Of a stretch of DNA of 64,000 nt, positions 10,166 through 18,319 are shown in pieces. The stretch is from Polyangiaceae bacterium (GTDB lineage Bacteria; Myxococcota_A; Polyangia; Polyangiales; Polyangiaceae): positions 5,087,001 through 5,151,000 of the forward strand of contig JADJRH010000001.1 of the NCBI GenBank assembly GCA_016712345.1. The letters run 5' to 3'. Made by a program: the position numbers and the translations under genes. Below the pieces are notes generated by a model that searched no databases, was not told where the DNA came from, and saw only the letters and a program-made list of their open reading frames with translations. Numbering within the stretch: the stretch's first letter is position 1; every line of letters begins with the position of its first letter.

Positions 10166-10821
10166 AACTTGTCCTCGCGGTGCATTAGTTGAACCAAATA
10201 CTCGCTCGCATTGGTTCGCCGGTTGGTCACGTTGGGTAAGCAAAGCGGTTCTAACGAACAACTGCGGCATTTGGGCGCCGGCTCTGCCGGTGGCACCATA
10301 TTGGTTTCGATCAACTCACGCATGCGCTTTATTGCCGTCTTTGTCCGTTCACGCAGCGCAGTATCAAATTCCACATCCACACGTCGGTGACTTTGGCCGT
10401 AAAAGAGCGCACCCCGTGGCACAGCCATTCCGTGCATTTCTTCCAAGCAAAAGGCCTGCGCGCACAGTTGAACTTTGTCAGCAAGTTCGTTTTTAACTTT
10501 GCCGCGTTTATACTCCACCGGGTAAGGTTGTTTGCCCCCGGGCACGGTGGGATCCATGTGGTATTCTACAACGTCTGCTCGGCCAGAAATTCCAAGCGCG
10601 TCGCACCGGAGCAACACTGCTCGCGCAACTTCAACGTTGCGTCGCTTTTCATTGCCGGGCAAATCAGCGTTTCCGTGAAGCAGGTTGCCTTCAGCAGTAG
10701 AAGCGTTGTCCTGCCAGACGCGCTCCACGTGGATCAGCGCCGCCTGCCGTTCACAAAACACTACATGCTGCAAGGCCGACAGGACAACGCTGTTATCCGC
10801 TTCGGACGAAGCTCCACTCAT
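10162..10821 (-). CDS. cas4: CRISPR-associated exonuclease Cas4
   Basis: This 219-aa RecB-like nuclease trims pre-spacers and selects those next to a PAM for Cas1-Cas2. The iron-sulphur ligands are visible: Cys 23 (FCERQ) and a C-terminal C-x2-C-x5-C at 185, 188 and 194. The nuclease core has His 49, Asp 83 (GRADVVE), Glu 103 and Lys 105 (PVEYKRGK). It overlaps cas7 by ATGA at the start and cas1 by GTGA at the end, so the three are translationally coupled. Confidence 0.96.
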   Translation of the reverse strand: MSGASSEADNSVVLSALQHVVFCERQAALIHVERVWQDNASTAEGNLLHGNADLPGNEKRRNVEVARAVLLRCDALGISGRADVVEYHMDPTVPGGKQPYPVEYKRGKVKNELADKVQLCAQAFCLEEMHGMAVPRGALFYGQSHRRVDVEFDTALRERTKTAIKRMRELIETNMVPPAEPAPKCRSCSLEPLCLPNVTNRRTNASEYLVQLMHREDKL

Positions 10822-11771
10822 GTGGACGCGCGTACCACCCCGTTGGGTAGATCATCGATTGTCACTTCATACGCCGAATAGTCACGCGGTGGAGTGCTCA
10901 GATCGCGCCGCGTGATTTTGACCTTATCAAATAGAGCGTGTGCAGGCGCGTTTCCAAGGGCCGACGCGTGTTCAAACACAATTAAGTCACGCAGGCTCAT
11001 CAGGCCGCGGGCGGCGCTTCGATCGTGCTCAAACATGTGCTTGATCGACTCCCACAAAACGGTAAGGTCGTCGGTGGTAAAGCCGGTTTGTTTTGCAAAG
11101 GCAGGTGAAATAAACCCGTGGGCCTTGTATAATCCATAAGGCACCGTGTTTTTCCTACCCATTGTCCGGTTGTCGCCACCCTGTTTCTCCGCCTCTGCCT
11201 GTGTGGCAACCGCCATCCGTGTAATGGCATGTTCGGCGGTGATAATGGGATCGATCGAACGCGCGAAGGTGAACTGCACAGGCCCCCGCACCTGACCTGC
11301 GTTGTTTTCCTTGAGCGACATCACGGCACCAAACGCGCGAATGTCAAAAAACGTTTTGCACATCCAGTCGCGGGCGCGCTCCACCACTTCACCGTCGGAG
11401 GCTTTTTTCCCCGAGCCGGCCTCTTTTTTTCCGCGACCCTTCTTTTCAGGTTTGTCAGGTTTGTCACCGTCATCGGCAGGTTCGGCAGCGGTTTTGGCTG
11501 AACCGTCCAAACCCAGCGCCTCGTAGGCGCGGCCCTGTTGAGCTGTTAACACAGCCTTTTCTTTGACGTAAATTTCATACCCAGGAGTGCCCGTTTTGGC
11601 AATGGTCACATAATTTCGAATTTTGCGCTTTAGGCAAACGTCGGTTACGAGCCCGTGCCCGGTTTCAGGGTCTACCCTGGGTAGATTTCCCGCGTCGGGA
11701 TCGCCGTTGGGATTGCCGTCTTTTACGTCAAACAGCAGCACAAAATCATAGCGATGAACAAGTTCAGACAT
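10818..11771 (-). CDS. cas7c: Type I-C Cascade backbone protein Cas7 (Csd2)
   Basis: This 317-aa protein forms the Cascade filament along the crRNA. The N terminus MSELVHRYDFVLLFDVKDGN and the stretches GNLPRVDPETGHGLVTDVCL and FGAVMS are strongly conserved Csd2 signatures. I start at the ATG at 11771; a GTG at 11783 overlapping the cas8c stop (GTGA) is a possible alternative with four more residues. Residues about 90-127 form a Lys/Asp/Glu/Gly-rich low-complexity insertion (EKKGRGKKEAGSGKK) in a loop that is usually shorter. The gene overlaps cas4 by 4 bp. Confidence 0.96.
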   Translation of the reverse strand: MSELVHRYDFVLLFDVKDGNPNGDPDAGNLPRVDPETGHGLVTDVCLKRKIRNYVTIAKTGTPGYEIYVKEKAVLTAQQGRAYEALGLDGSAKTAAEPADDGDKPDKPEKKGRGKKEAGSGKKASDGEVVERARDWMCKTFFDIRAFGAVMSLKENNAGQVRGPVQFTFARSIDPIITAEHAITRMAVATQAEAEKQGGDNRTMGRKNTVPYGLYKAHGFISPAFAKQTGFTTDDLTVLWESIKHMFEHDRSAARGLMSLRDLIVFEHASALGNAPAHALFDKVKITRRDLSTPPRDYSAYEVTIDDLPNGVVRAST

Positions 11772-11779
11772 GACAACCC

Positions 11780-12199
11780 TCACTCCGCTTCAGGTGTGGA
11801 AGACGTTTCAGACTCGTGTTTGTCAGATTCAGGTTTGGCGCCCTCCGATTTTGGGGTGAAAAACGCCTGCCGCTGGTGGTAATATCCAATGGCAAAAAGC
11901 CCCTGGTCCGCGAGGTTCAGCGTGTTGGGCAACGCCTCGCCTTGTAACTTTTCGATAATGCGGGCTTTGGTTATTTCGGCGAACGGATCTTTACCCTCTC
12001 GTATCTTCGCCGCGTGATGCATGCTCAGCCGAATCAGCCGAGGAAAGATCAGCCCCGGCGTGGAGGATGCCGCACCAAAAAATTTGTCGCGGATGGTGGC
12101 GTTAATGTCGCCTTGTGCTTCGGCCTGCAACCTTTCAAGTGCGGCAAACAGGCGGCCGAGCAAGTAGGGTGTTTCAGTGTTGTTTTCATCGAGAGCCAC
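11780..12199 (-). CDS. cas11c: Cas11c small subunit translated from an internal start in cas8c
   Basis: Within cas8c, codon 450 is a GTG preceded at 5 nt by a perfect AAGGAGG (12205-12211). Translation there would give a 139-aa protein beginning (M)ALDENNTETPYLLGRLFAAL, the helical C-terminal part of Csd1. In characterised type I-C systems the small subunit Cas11c is made from such an internal site in cas8c and is needed for stable Cascade. The site is seen in the sequence; its use here is inferred. Confidence 0.75.
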   Translation of the reverse strand: MALDENNTETPYLLGRLFAALERLQAEAQGDINATIRDKFFGAASSTPGLIFPRLIRLSMHHAAKIREGKDPFAEITKARIIEKLQGEALPNTLNLADQGLFAIGYYHQRQAFFTPKSEGAKPESDKHESETSSTPEAE

Positions 12200-13546
12200 A
12201 GTGACCTCCTTGGTCCCTTTCCAATCTGGCAAGTCCATTAAAGCAGCTTTTATAAGTGCACACCGCGCGTGGAGCTGGCGTCGCTCGTCCAGCTTATGGG
12301 GTGGTAAACGCAGGCGTCGTAACGCGGCGGAAAGCACTTCGCGCGGAATTGGAGAACCGTACAAAGCTGAGCGCACAAGCTTCGTTTCTAAGTTGGGTGA
12401 GAGCCCACTTCCGCTCGGCGTTTCAATCGCACTCAAAAGACGCCGAACCCCCAAAGGTTGACCGTCCGACCCCGCGAGCGACAGCGCACCAAAGTAGCGG
12501 CGCAGGTTTTGTTTTACTTGACCTACCGGCACCTCCATCCAGTCGCGCACCACCACCAGCGCAGCGTTTCCACTCAATGTGACGGCGTAAAAATGGGTTG
12601 TATCAATAGGCGCAGGTTCAAGCCCTTTCAGCGGCGACTTGACCATTTCACGCACCGCTTCCGGGTCGGCCACGGGATCCAATGCGTCGAGAAGATCGTC
12701 GCAAAAAGGGGTGTCTTCACGTGTCCAAAACACCAGCACCGCGTCGTCACCCATGGCAATGCCCTGTGAAAAGCGGCGTTTTGCACCACCTTCCAAGAGT
12801 GAGTTGAGTGCGGTGACATACCCTTCCGCCGCGGCGCGGGACACGGGCGCGTTTTCTCCCTGTTGTAGACCGTGCGAAACAAACGCGGCGGCATTAAACG
12901 ATACAAGCGCCGCGCCCGATGTTTGGGCCTGCGGAACGCGTTTGATGTTGTCATGCGTGCGTGCGGCAAGCCCAACTTCACCCGTTACCAAACAGCGAAC
13001 CGGTAGGTCGTTTTCTCCCTCGGGTTTGGCCTGACGTTGAACGGCCCAATATGCTCGGACGTCCGGCCGATCGTGTACACAACGCTCTTCATCATTGTCG
13101 AGCTTAAATGCCAGCCACTCACCCCCTGTCCACGCGCCGTCCGGGTGTTGGGCCAAAATCTCGGCGAGCTGTTCTTGTCGCTTTTCAAAAAAGCGGGCGA
13201 CCGCCACTGCGCCCTCATCACCTGTTTGTTGAGCGAGCTTGTCTACCTCCGTTCGAAAGGCCTCCACACAACGCTCGTTTCGTTCGGCATCTTCACCCCC
13301 TACGCCCAACACGTATTTGGCATTGTCGAACAAAAAGCCCGGTACAGTGCCACTTCCCGCCCGTTTTGGAAAACGGGGCACCTTGATTTCAAGCGCTCGT
13401 CCTTCACTCGACTGGGTGGGTACCAAGCCCAAAAATCTACCCGTCAAGTCAACACGGATAAAAAAGTCAACTTTCTTTTTTTCAAAGTCCGGGTCGTCGA
13501 CCAGGTTTTTGCGTTTGGCCAACTCATACAATGCACTGAGCATCAT
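11780..13546 (-). CDS. cas8c: Type I-C Cascade large subunit Cas8c (Csd1)
   Basis: This 588-aa large subunit recognises the PAM and recruits Cas3. It starts MMLSALYELAKRKNLVDDPD, the typical Csd1 opening, followed by VDFFIRVDLTGRFLG, KYVLGV and PVRCLVTGEVG. Csd1 proteins are about 550-650 aa, so it is full length. The ATGATG start overlaps the cas5c stop. The C-terminal 139 residues (from the GTG at 12199) correspond to the separately translated small subunit. The end is an acidic, Ser/Glu-rich tail that does not look conserved. Confidence 0.96.
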   Translation of the reverse strand: MMLSALYELAKRKNLVDDPDFEKKKVDFFIRVDLTGRFLGLVPTQSSEGRALEIKVPRFPKRAGSGTVPGFLFDNAKYVLGVGGEDAERNERCVEAFRTEVDKLAQQTGDEGAVAVARFFEKRQEQLAEILAQHPDGAWTGGEWLAFKLDNDEERCVHDRPDVRAYWAVQRQAKPEGENDLPVRCLVTGEVGLAARTHDNIKRVPQAQTSGAALVSFNAAAFVSHGLQQGENAPVSRAAAEGYVTALNSLLEGGAKRRFSQGIAMGDDAVLVFWTREDTPFCDDLLDALDPVADPEAVREMVKSPLKGLEPAPIDTTHFYAVTLSGNAALVVVRDWMEVPVGQVKQNLRRYFGALSLAGSDGQPLGVRRLLSAIETPSGSGLSPNLETKLVRSALYGSPIPREVLSAALRRLRLPPHKLDERRQLHARCALIKAALMDLPDWKGTKEVTVALDENNTETPYLLGRLFAALERLQAEAQGDINATIRDKFFGAASSTPGLIFPRLIRLSMHHAAKIREGKDPFAEITKARIIEKLQGEALPNTLNLADQGLFAIGYYHQRQAFFTPKSEGAKPESDKHESETSSTPEAE

Positions 13547-14202
13547 GTGGCCCCCTCACCACCCCGCCGGTTTTGTCGCATGACTTCGGCGTAAGGTGGC
13601 ACGTGGAGGATGCCGTTCTTGAGTCGAGCCTCAAAAAACAGCGGCCGCGCACCGTTACCCTCGGGTGAGTATGCAAAGTCGTAAAACATGAGTCCGAGCG
13701 GCCGATCCACACTTTCTACCGGTACAAACTGTTCGGGCGCGGGCGTTACTTCTGCCGCAAATTCACGACAGCCCAGATATGGCTGATGAAAGGTTTGCCC
13801 CTTGTGGAGACGCCTTTCAAAAATTTCTTCAAACTTGGTGATGCCGTCGCCTTCACCGGCCCGGTCTGTCATTTGAAAAGACGCCGTGATCACGTAATCC
13901 ACATCACGCAGTGCCACGGTGTTGCGTTGCGCACGGCGCTCATCTGCAAAAAAGTCTCCCCCTCGGGGAGACGCGCGATCGCTCACTTCGTTGCGTCGAA
14001 AGCTCGCCCACTGAATGGGCGCCAGCACATGAATGGAATGAACGCGCCATGAAATGGCGGGCTTCCACGTAATGGCCTCCAACACGCCGCGCGCCGCCGA
14101 GGGCGTCATAATCTCGTAACTTACGCGCTCCGCCTTCATTTCAGGGCGGGTAAAACACGCCAACGGCCCGCGCGCACGAACTTGAAACCGTCTGCTCTCC
14201 AT
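13543..14202 (-). CDS. cas5c: Type I-C pre-crRNA endonuclease Cas5c (Cas5d)
   Basis: This 219-aa RAMP protein takes the place of Cas6 in type I-C systems: it cuts the repeat hairpin and then caps the 5' handle of the crRNA in Cascade. Conserved stretches include GPLACFTRPEMKAERVSY, MTPSAARGVLEAI and YLGCREF. The ATG at 14202 has GGAGG 8 nt upstream. It begins 28 bp after cas3 and overlaps cas8c by 4 bp. Confidence 0.95.
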   Translation of the reverse strand: MESRRFQVRARGPLACFTRPEMKAERVSYEIMTPSAARGVLEAITWKPAISWRVHSIHVLAPIQWASFRRNEVSDRASPRGGDFFADERRAQRNTVALRDVDYVITASFQMTDRAGEGDGITKFEEIFERRLHKGQTFHQPYLGCREFAAEVTPAPEQFVPVESVDRPLGLMFYDFAYSPEGNGARPLFFEARLKNGILHVPPYAEVMRQNRRGGEGAT

Positions 14203-14230
14203 CCTGGTATCCTCCAGATGACGATGGGCG

Positions 14231-16462
14231 CTAAACCACGTAGCTTGCCCCTCCTACCATAGTTGGAACCAAACCAAAACGATTTGTATACGCTCCCGAA
14301 AAAGATTCGTCCAGTACCACCACCGTCTCGCCAACCCAGCGAGCGTACCCTTTCTCTACCCAAGTGTCACGGTCCCTGCGTGCCACGTTGACCGTCAAGC
14401 GTTGCAAAAAACGCAGGCGCTCTCGCGATGGTCCCCATTTTTCGATCTCCCCAATTACATTCCAGGCAGCGTCTCCAAACGGGACCACAATCGGTTCTGA
14501 CCACTCGTCTTCAATCAATGTGAAAAGTTCTGCCACGTCCTTGAATCGATACTCGCGCCGTGCGAGCTGTATCTGTTTTTCGTCGAGATTTCGTGATGCG
14601 TACAATTGTTGAAAATATCGACGAAACGAGTCTTTTGCGTTTAGATCGAGGTGGGGATCTGTCCGCAACATGCCCTTTGTAATGCCAAGCGCCGCGACAG
14701 GTACACCTCGCGGCGGTTGGGTGGGGGCCTGATAAACGCGCAATTGTCCAAGCCCATCTAGCAGCCCTTCTCGATTGCACCTCCCCGCAGCTTGCGCCAA
14801 CGAGTCAAGTCCACCCAGCGCCCTGTACACTACGGCAAAATCCACGTCGACCCCGGCTTCTACAAGTTGAGTAGAAACCAAGCGCACAGGTTCACCTCGC
14901 AGTTTTTTTTCTTTGATGGTTGCAAGCACCTTGGACCGATGTTCGGCACACATGAGCGCCGAGAGGTGAAAGGTTGATTCATCCTGCAGCAACTCGTCCA
15001 GATGTTTCGTCAACACGCGCGCGTCGTCACGCTTGTGTACAATTGCCAAAACATCGCGTTCCCCCGCGATTTCACGCGCCAACTCTGCGTAAGAAGGCGC
15101 ACTGTCGCCCAACGGCCAACGCGTTTCTACCCGTTTTAGCCGGCTAAAAAGGTTGTACGATTCAGGTATGATCTCGTGTACCTTTTCAAACCCCGACGTT
15201 AGCCACGTAGACTTGTTGAGTGCCGGTTGGGTTGCAGTACAAATCACAATCGACGCTCCAAAATGTTTTACAAGTGTGTGAAGCCCGTCGATTGCCGGTT
15301 CAAGCAAACCGGGAGGGAGCGTTTGAGCCTCGTCCAAAACGATGACGCTTTTTACCAATCGGTGCAGCTTGCGGCATCGTCCGGGCCTGTTGGCAAACAA
15401 GCTCTCCAGCAGTTGCACCGTTGTGGTCACAATCACCGGCGCATCCCAATTGTCAGACGCAATTCGGTTATATGGAGTTTCAGAGCGGGGATCGAGCGCC
15501 GAGTGATGCTCCAATACCGCGCCGTCGCTGCCCAGGGCCTTACGGTACACATCGGCCGTTTGCTCAATAATCGATGTGAAAGGGATGCCCACCACAACGC
15601 GCCGCAGCCCATGCGTTTGTGCATGTTCGAGCGCAAACGCCAGCGATGCGAGAGTCTTCCCACCGCCGGTGGGAACTGTCAGGCTAAACACTCCGGGGTT
15701 GAGGTGCGCTGCCTCCTTGCACGCTTTTCTTACGTCGGCCCGCGCTCGGTTCACCTCGGTGTCACGTGCACCTTTCTCCAGTGCGTCCAGATGGCTTTTT
15801 AAGCGAACGAGCAAGTCGCCAATCTGTGGCCCCTGCCCCCGTCTCTCGGCTTTTGCTTCATCGTAAAACCGCTCGGTATCCAAAAAGTCGGCATCGCACA
15901 GGGCAGAAAACACGAGCCGCATCCACATTTCAAACACGCGTGTGCGTGCATCCACATCCGCTTTAGAGCTGGTTTTCCACTCCAAACGCGACGGTAAGGT
16001 CGGCAGACCCATTTCCAGTATCGACGTTGGCGCGCCACCTTCCACTGCTCGTTCAAGGCAGCGAGCTTCATCTCGTTTACGACTCAGGCGTTCACGCAGC
16101 TGGGCCCGATTCGCCAACCCAGCGTGGTGGCCCGCAATCAAGAAAGAAACCGCCTTCCCAACAGCACCGCCTTTATCGTCGGCAAGAATTGCTCCTGCAG
16201 AGGAATGGTCGCGGGGTCCGCTCGCGTCGCCTTCAATATGCGCTTCAAACCCGTTTTTTTCCCGGATCATCTTCTGAAAGTTGGCGGCGTACTTTCCAAT
16301 GTCGTGCCATAGCCCCGCTACATACCCAACCTCACCGCTGTCAAACGGTGCGGCAAACTCACGGGCCAACTGCGCCACATCTTTCAGGTGGTCAATCAGC
16401 AGGTGACCTTTCCCTTCAGCTGTTAAATGAGCCAGAGGTTCTTTGAGTACACTTGGTTCCAC
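14231..16462 (-). CDS. cas3: CRISPR-associated helicase-nuclease Cas3 (type I-C)
   Basis: This 743-aa effector unwinds and degrades target DNA after Cascade recruitment. An N-terminal HD nuclease domain shows His 25, His-Asp 53-54 (LWHDIGK), His 86 and the His-His pair 112-113 (AGHHAG). The SF2 helicase domain has Walker A TVPTGGGKT (about 263-270), DEAQ at 377-380, QLVEAGVDVDF and QAAGRCNREG. All motifs look intact. The start is a GTG at 16462 with AAGGGGAGAAC before it. It is the first gene of the operon and is divergent from a small lipoprotein gene. Confidence 0.96.
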   Translation of the reverse strand: MEPSVLKEPLAHLTAEGKGHLLIDHLKDVAQLAREFAAPFDSGEVGYVAGLWHDIGKYAANFQKMIREKNGFEAHIEGDASGPRDHSSAGAILADDKGGAVGKAVSFLIAGHHAGLANRAQLRERLSRKRDEARCLERAVEGGAPTSILEMGLPTLPSRLEWKTSSKADVDARTRVFEMWMRLVFSALCDADFLDTERFYDEAKAERRGQGPQIGDLLVRLKSHLDALEKGARDTEVNRARADVRKACKEAAHLNPGVFSLTVPTGGGKTLASLAFALEHAQTHGLRRVVVGIPFTSIIEQTADVYRKALGSDGAVLEHHSALDPRSETPYNRIASDNWDAPVIVTTTVQLLESLFANRPGRCRKLHRLVKSVIVLDEAQTLPPGLLEPAIDGLHTLVKHFGASIVICTATQPALNKSTWLTSGFEKVHEIIPESYNLFSRLKRVETRWPLGDSAPSYAELAREIAGERDVLAIVHKRDDARVLTKHLDELLQDESTFHLSALMCAEHRSKVLATIKEKKLRGEPVRLVSTQLVEAGVDVDFAVVYRALGGLDSLAQAAGRCNREGLLDGLGQLRVYQAPTQPPRGVPVAALGITKGMLRTDPHLDLNAKDSFRRYFQQLYASRNLDEKQIQLARREYRFKDVAELFTLIEDEWSEPIVVPFGDAAWNVIGEIEKWGPSRERLRFLQRLTVNVARRDRDTWVEKGYARWVGETVVVLDESFSGAYTNRFGLVPTMVGGASYVV

Positions 16463-16501
16463 GTTCTCCCCTTTAGCATCAACTCAACTGGGCAGGATAC
16501 G

Positions 16502-16546
16502 ATCGGTGCGCAAAAAGTGAAAGGGCGCGCTTATCGGTGCACAAAA
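16502..16546. repeat. 14-bp direct repeat pair between cas3 and the divergent lipoprotein gene
   Basis: ATCGGTGCGCAAAA (16502-16515) and ATCGGTGCACAAAA (16533-16546) differ at one base and are spaced exactly 31 bp apart, about three helical turns. They lie in the only intergenic space upstream of the cas operon and could be a tandem operator. I could not define a convincing promoter here. Confidence 0.5.
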
Positions 16547-16584
16547 TCCTTTTCGACAATTGCCGCTTCGGTATCCTCACAAGC

Positions 16585-16779
16585 ATGAAGAAGTTCGCTC
16601 TCCTCTCCATGCTTGTTCTCGCTGGTTCTGTCACCGCCGGCTGCACGGCAGAAGCGCCGGAGTGTGACGACACTGAAGAAGTTGCCAACGCCGACGGGGC
16701 AGAAGCGTCGCCCTGCGACGACGATGAGGCCACCACCAAACGCGCTGCCGGCCTCAGTCACGAAGAGCAGGAGTATTGA
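16585..16779 (+). CDS. Small predicted lipoprotein
   Basis: The 64-aa product begins MKKFALLSMLVLAGSVTAGC, a textbook lipoprotein signal peptide with lipobox TAGC, followed by a short acidic, Asp/Glu/Ala-rich mature part with three further Cys. I start at the ATG at 16585 because the signal peptide begins there, although the frame is open 16 codons earlier. A TATCCT lies 7 nt before this ATG and no Shine-Dalgarno is visible, so a leaderless message is possible. I do not recognise the mature sequence. Confidence 0.6.
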   Translation: MKKFALLSMLVLAGSVTAGCTAEAPECDDTEEVANADGAEASPCDDDEATTKRAAGLSHEEQEY

Positions 16780-16794
16780 CGCCAATCCGGCGTC
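16778..16794 (+). terminator. Short hairpin between convergent genes
   Basis: GACGCC and GGCGTC (6-bp stem, AATCC loop) start inside the stop codon of the small lipoprotein gene and lie between it and the convergent beta-helix lipoprotein gene. There is no clear T-run, so terminator function is weakly supported. Confidence 0.3.
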
Positions 16795-16806
16795 ATTCTC
16801 CGTTCA

Positions 16807-18186
16807 TTATCCCCCGCAAAGCGCGCCGATCAAGGGTGTACAAAAATCATACTCCCCCGCCGCATCGGGGTTAAACCCGTCGGCCGGCACATTTGTAAAT
16901 TCAGGATCCTTCACAGCGCTGTTTTTATCCTGTCCACTTTGAGCTTTCAGAGCGTCAAAGTTAACGGCCGACTTGTTGTATAAAAATTCAGGTTCGCCGC
17001 CCGCTTTGTAAAAAACGTTCTGGTCGCTTGTCACTCCACTCACGGTTTCAAGCGCGTAAAGTCCGTCATTGTATGAAATGTTCTCCGACAACACCGTCCC
17101 CGCGCCGGGGTCAAACAAGGCCAAACCCGAGTCGCCGTTATAACAAGTCACGTTTCTTGTCAGCTCGGTGTTGGGTTGTCCATCCCGCACAAAAATGCCC
17201 ATTTTGGCGTTTCCGCAAACAACATTTTCGACAATCACATTGCTTGGATGATTCCACGCGACAACAATGCCCGACGTTGGCTCCGTCGGCGCTTCACTCT
17301 CCGCTCCAAACCCGTTTGCGTACACAAAGTTTCTTTCTACCCGGTTGTGTCCGGCAAGCCCTTCTTCACCCCCAAAAAGGTGAATGCCAAAGGCCCAGTT
17401 TTTATACACCTCGTTGTTTCTAAAAACGTTGCACGCCCCTTCCACATAAATACCATGGTCAAATTGTGCATATTCACCATTGTCATGAATGCGCGAGTTG
17501 AGCACGGCGTTGTTGTTGCCGCTCATTAAAATCCCCTGTCCGGGAGCGCCGCGCACTTCTACCCCGTCGAGAGTTACCCATTCTGCCCCCGGCGGTTCCC
17601 ACTGTGCGCCGTTGACAAAAATGCCTACCCCCGGCCCTGGAAAGGTGTTTTCAACAATCAAACCTGACAGGGTAATGTGGCTCCCATAAATGCGAATCAG
17701 GTCTTTGTGGGGTTTCGCGGCGGCAAGCGCGGTGATAATCGGCTCGGCGCCCGGAGCGGCCGCAAAGGTGATTGGCGCGCCAAACACACCCGAAACTCGA
17801 ATTTCTACCTGTCCGACATATTTGCCCGACTTGAGCAGCGCCACATCCCCCGCCACCATTTTGTTGGACGCCTTTTCTATACTCCGCCAGGGCGCCTCTT
17901 CCGTACCCGGTCCGTTGTCGTTTCCCGCCGGGTCCAGATAATACACATTGCCCGAAGGGGCCGCCGCTTCTACCGTGGACTCTGCGCGACAGGCGGGTTG
18001 TCCCCCTTCACCGCCGGTAGCCCCGGTGGACGAACTTGTTGCTCCCGCCCCACCTTCTCCCGTTGTGGACGCAACGGGAGGAAGGCAGCCTCCGTTGAAC
18101 AAGATGGTAAGTAGAGGCGCAAACAGCCCCAAGTGGAGGGATTTTAGCGATGTGTACACATTTAAGCCGGACGTATGCTGGACCAT
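16807..18186 (-). CDS. Lipoprotein with right-handed parallel beta-helix repeats
   Basis: The 459-aa product starts at the ATG at 18186, preceded by AAGGGAAGT, and has a signal sequence ending in lipobox FNGGC. A Ser/Gly/Thr-rich linker of about 40 residues follows. The mature domain begins VYYLDPAGNDNGPGTEEAPW (a DUF1565-like entry strand) and continues with runs typical of NosD or pectate-lyase-like beta-helices: GIFVNGA, GILMSGNNNAVLNSRIHDN, GIYVEGACNVFRNNEVYKN, GIVVAWNHPSNVIVENV. Such proteins bind or cleave polysaccharides at the cell surface; no catalytic residues can be assigned. The 42 codons upstream in the same frame are Arg/Ala-rich and not credible. Confidence 0.8.
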   Translation of the reverse strand: MVQHTSGLNVYTSLKSLHLGLFAPLLTILFNGGCLPPVASTTGEGGAGATSSSTGATGGEGGQPACRAESTVEAAAPSGNVYYLDPAGNDNGPGTEEAPWRSIEKASNKMVAGDVALLKSGKYVGQVEIRVSGVFGAPITFAAAPGAEPIITALAAAKPHKDLIRIYGSHITLSGLIVENTFPGPGVGIFVNGAQWEPPGAEWVTLDGVEVRGAPGQGILMSGNNNAVLNSRIHDNGEYAQFDHGIYVEGACNVFRNNEVYKNWAFGIHLFGGEEGLAGHNRVERNFVYANGFGAESEAPTEPTSGIVVAWNHPSNVIVENVVCGNAKMGIFVRDGQPNTELTRNVTCYNGDSGLALFDPGAGTVLSENISYNDGLYALETVSGVTSDQNVFYKAGGEPEFLYNKSAVNFDALKAQSGQDKNSAVKDPEFTNVPADGFNPDAAGEYDFCTPLIGALCGG

Positions 18187-18319
18187 ACTTCCCTTATCAC
18201 TCAACCCGGCTTCAAATTCAACTGCCCCCACCCGGTCGGCGCTTCGCGCCGCCCTGGGCCCCCAAGCGTCCTCGCTCGCACGCTCGCGCGGCCGCGGGGG
18301 CCCCATAGTCAACTAGGAC

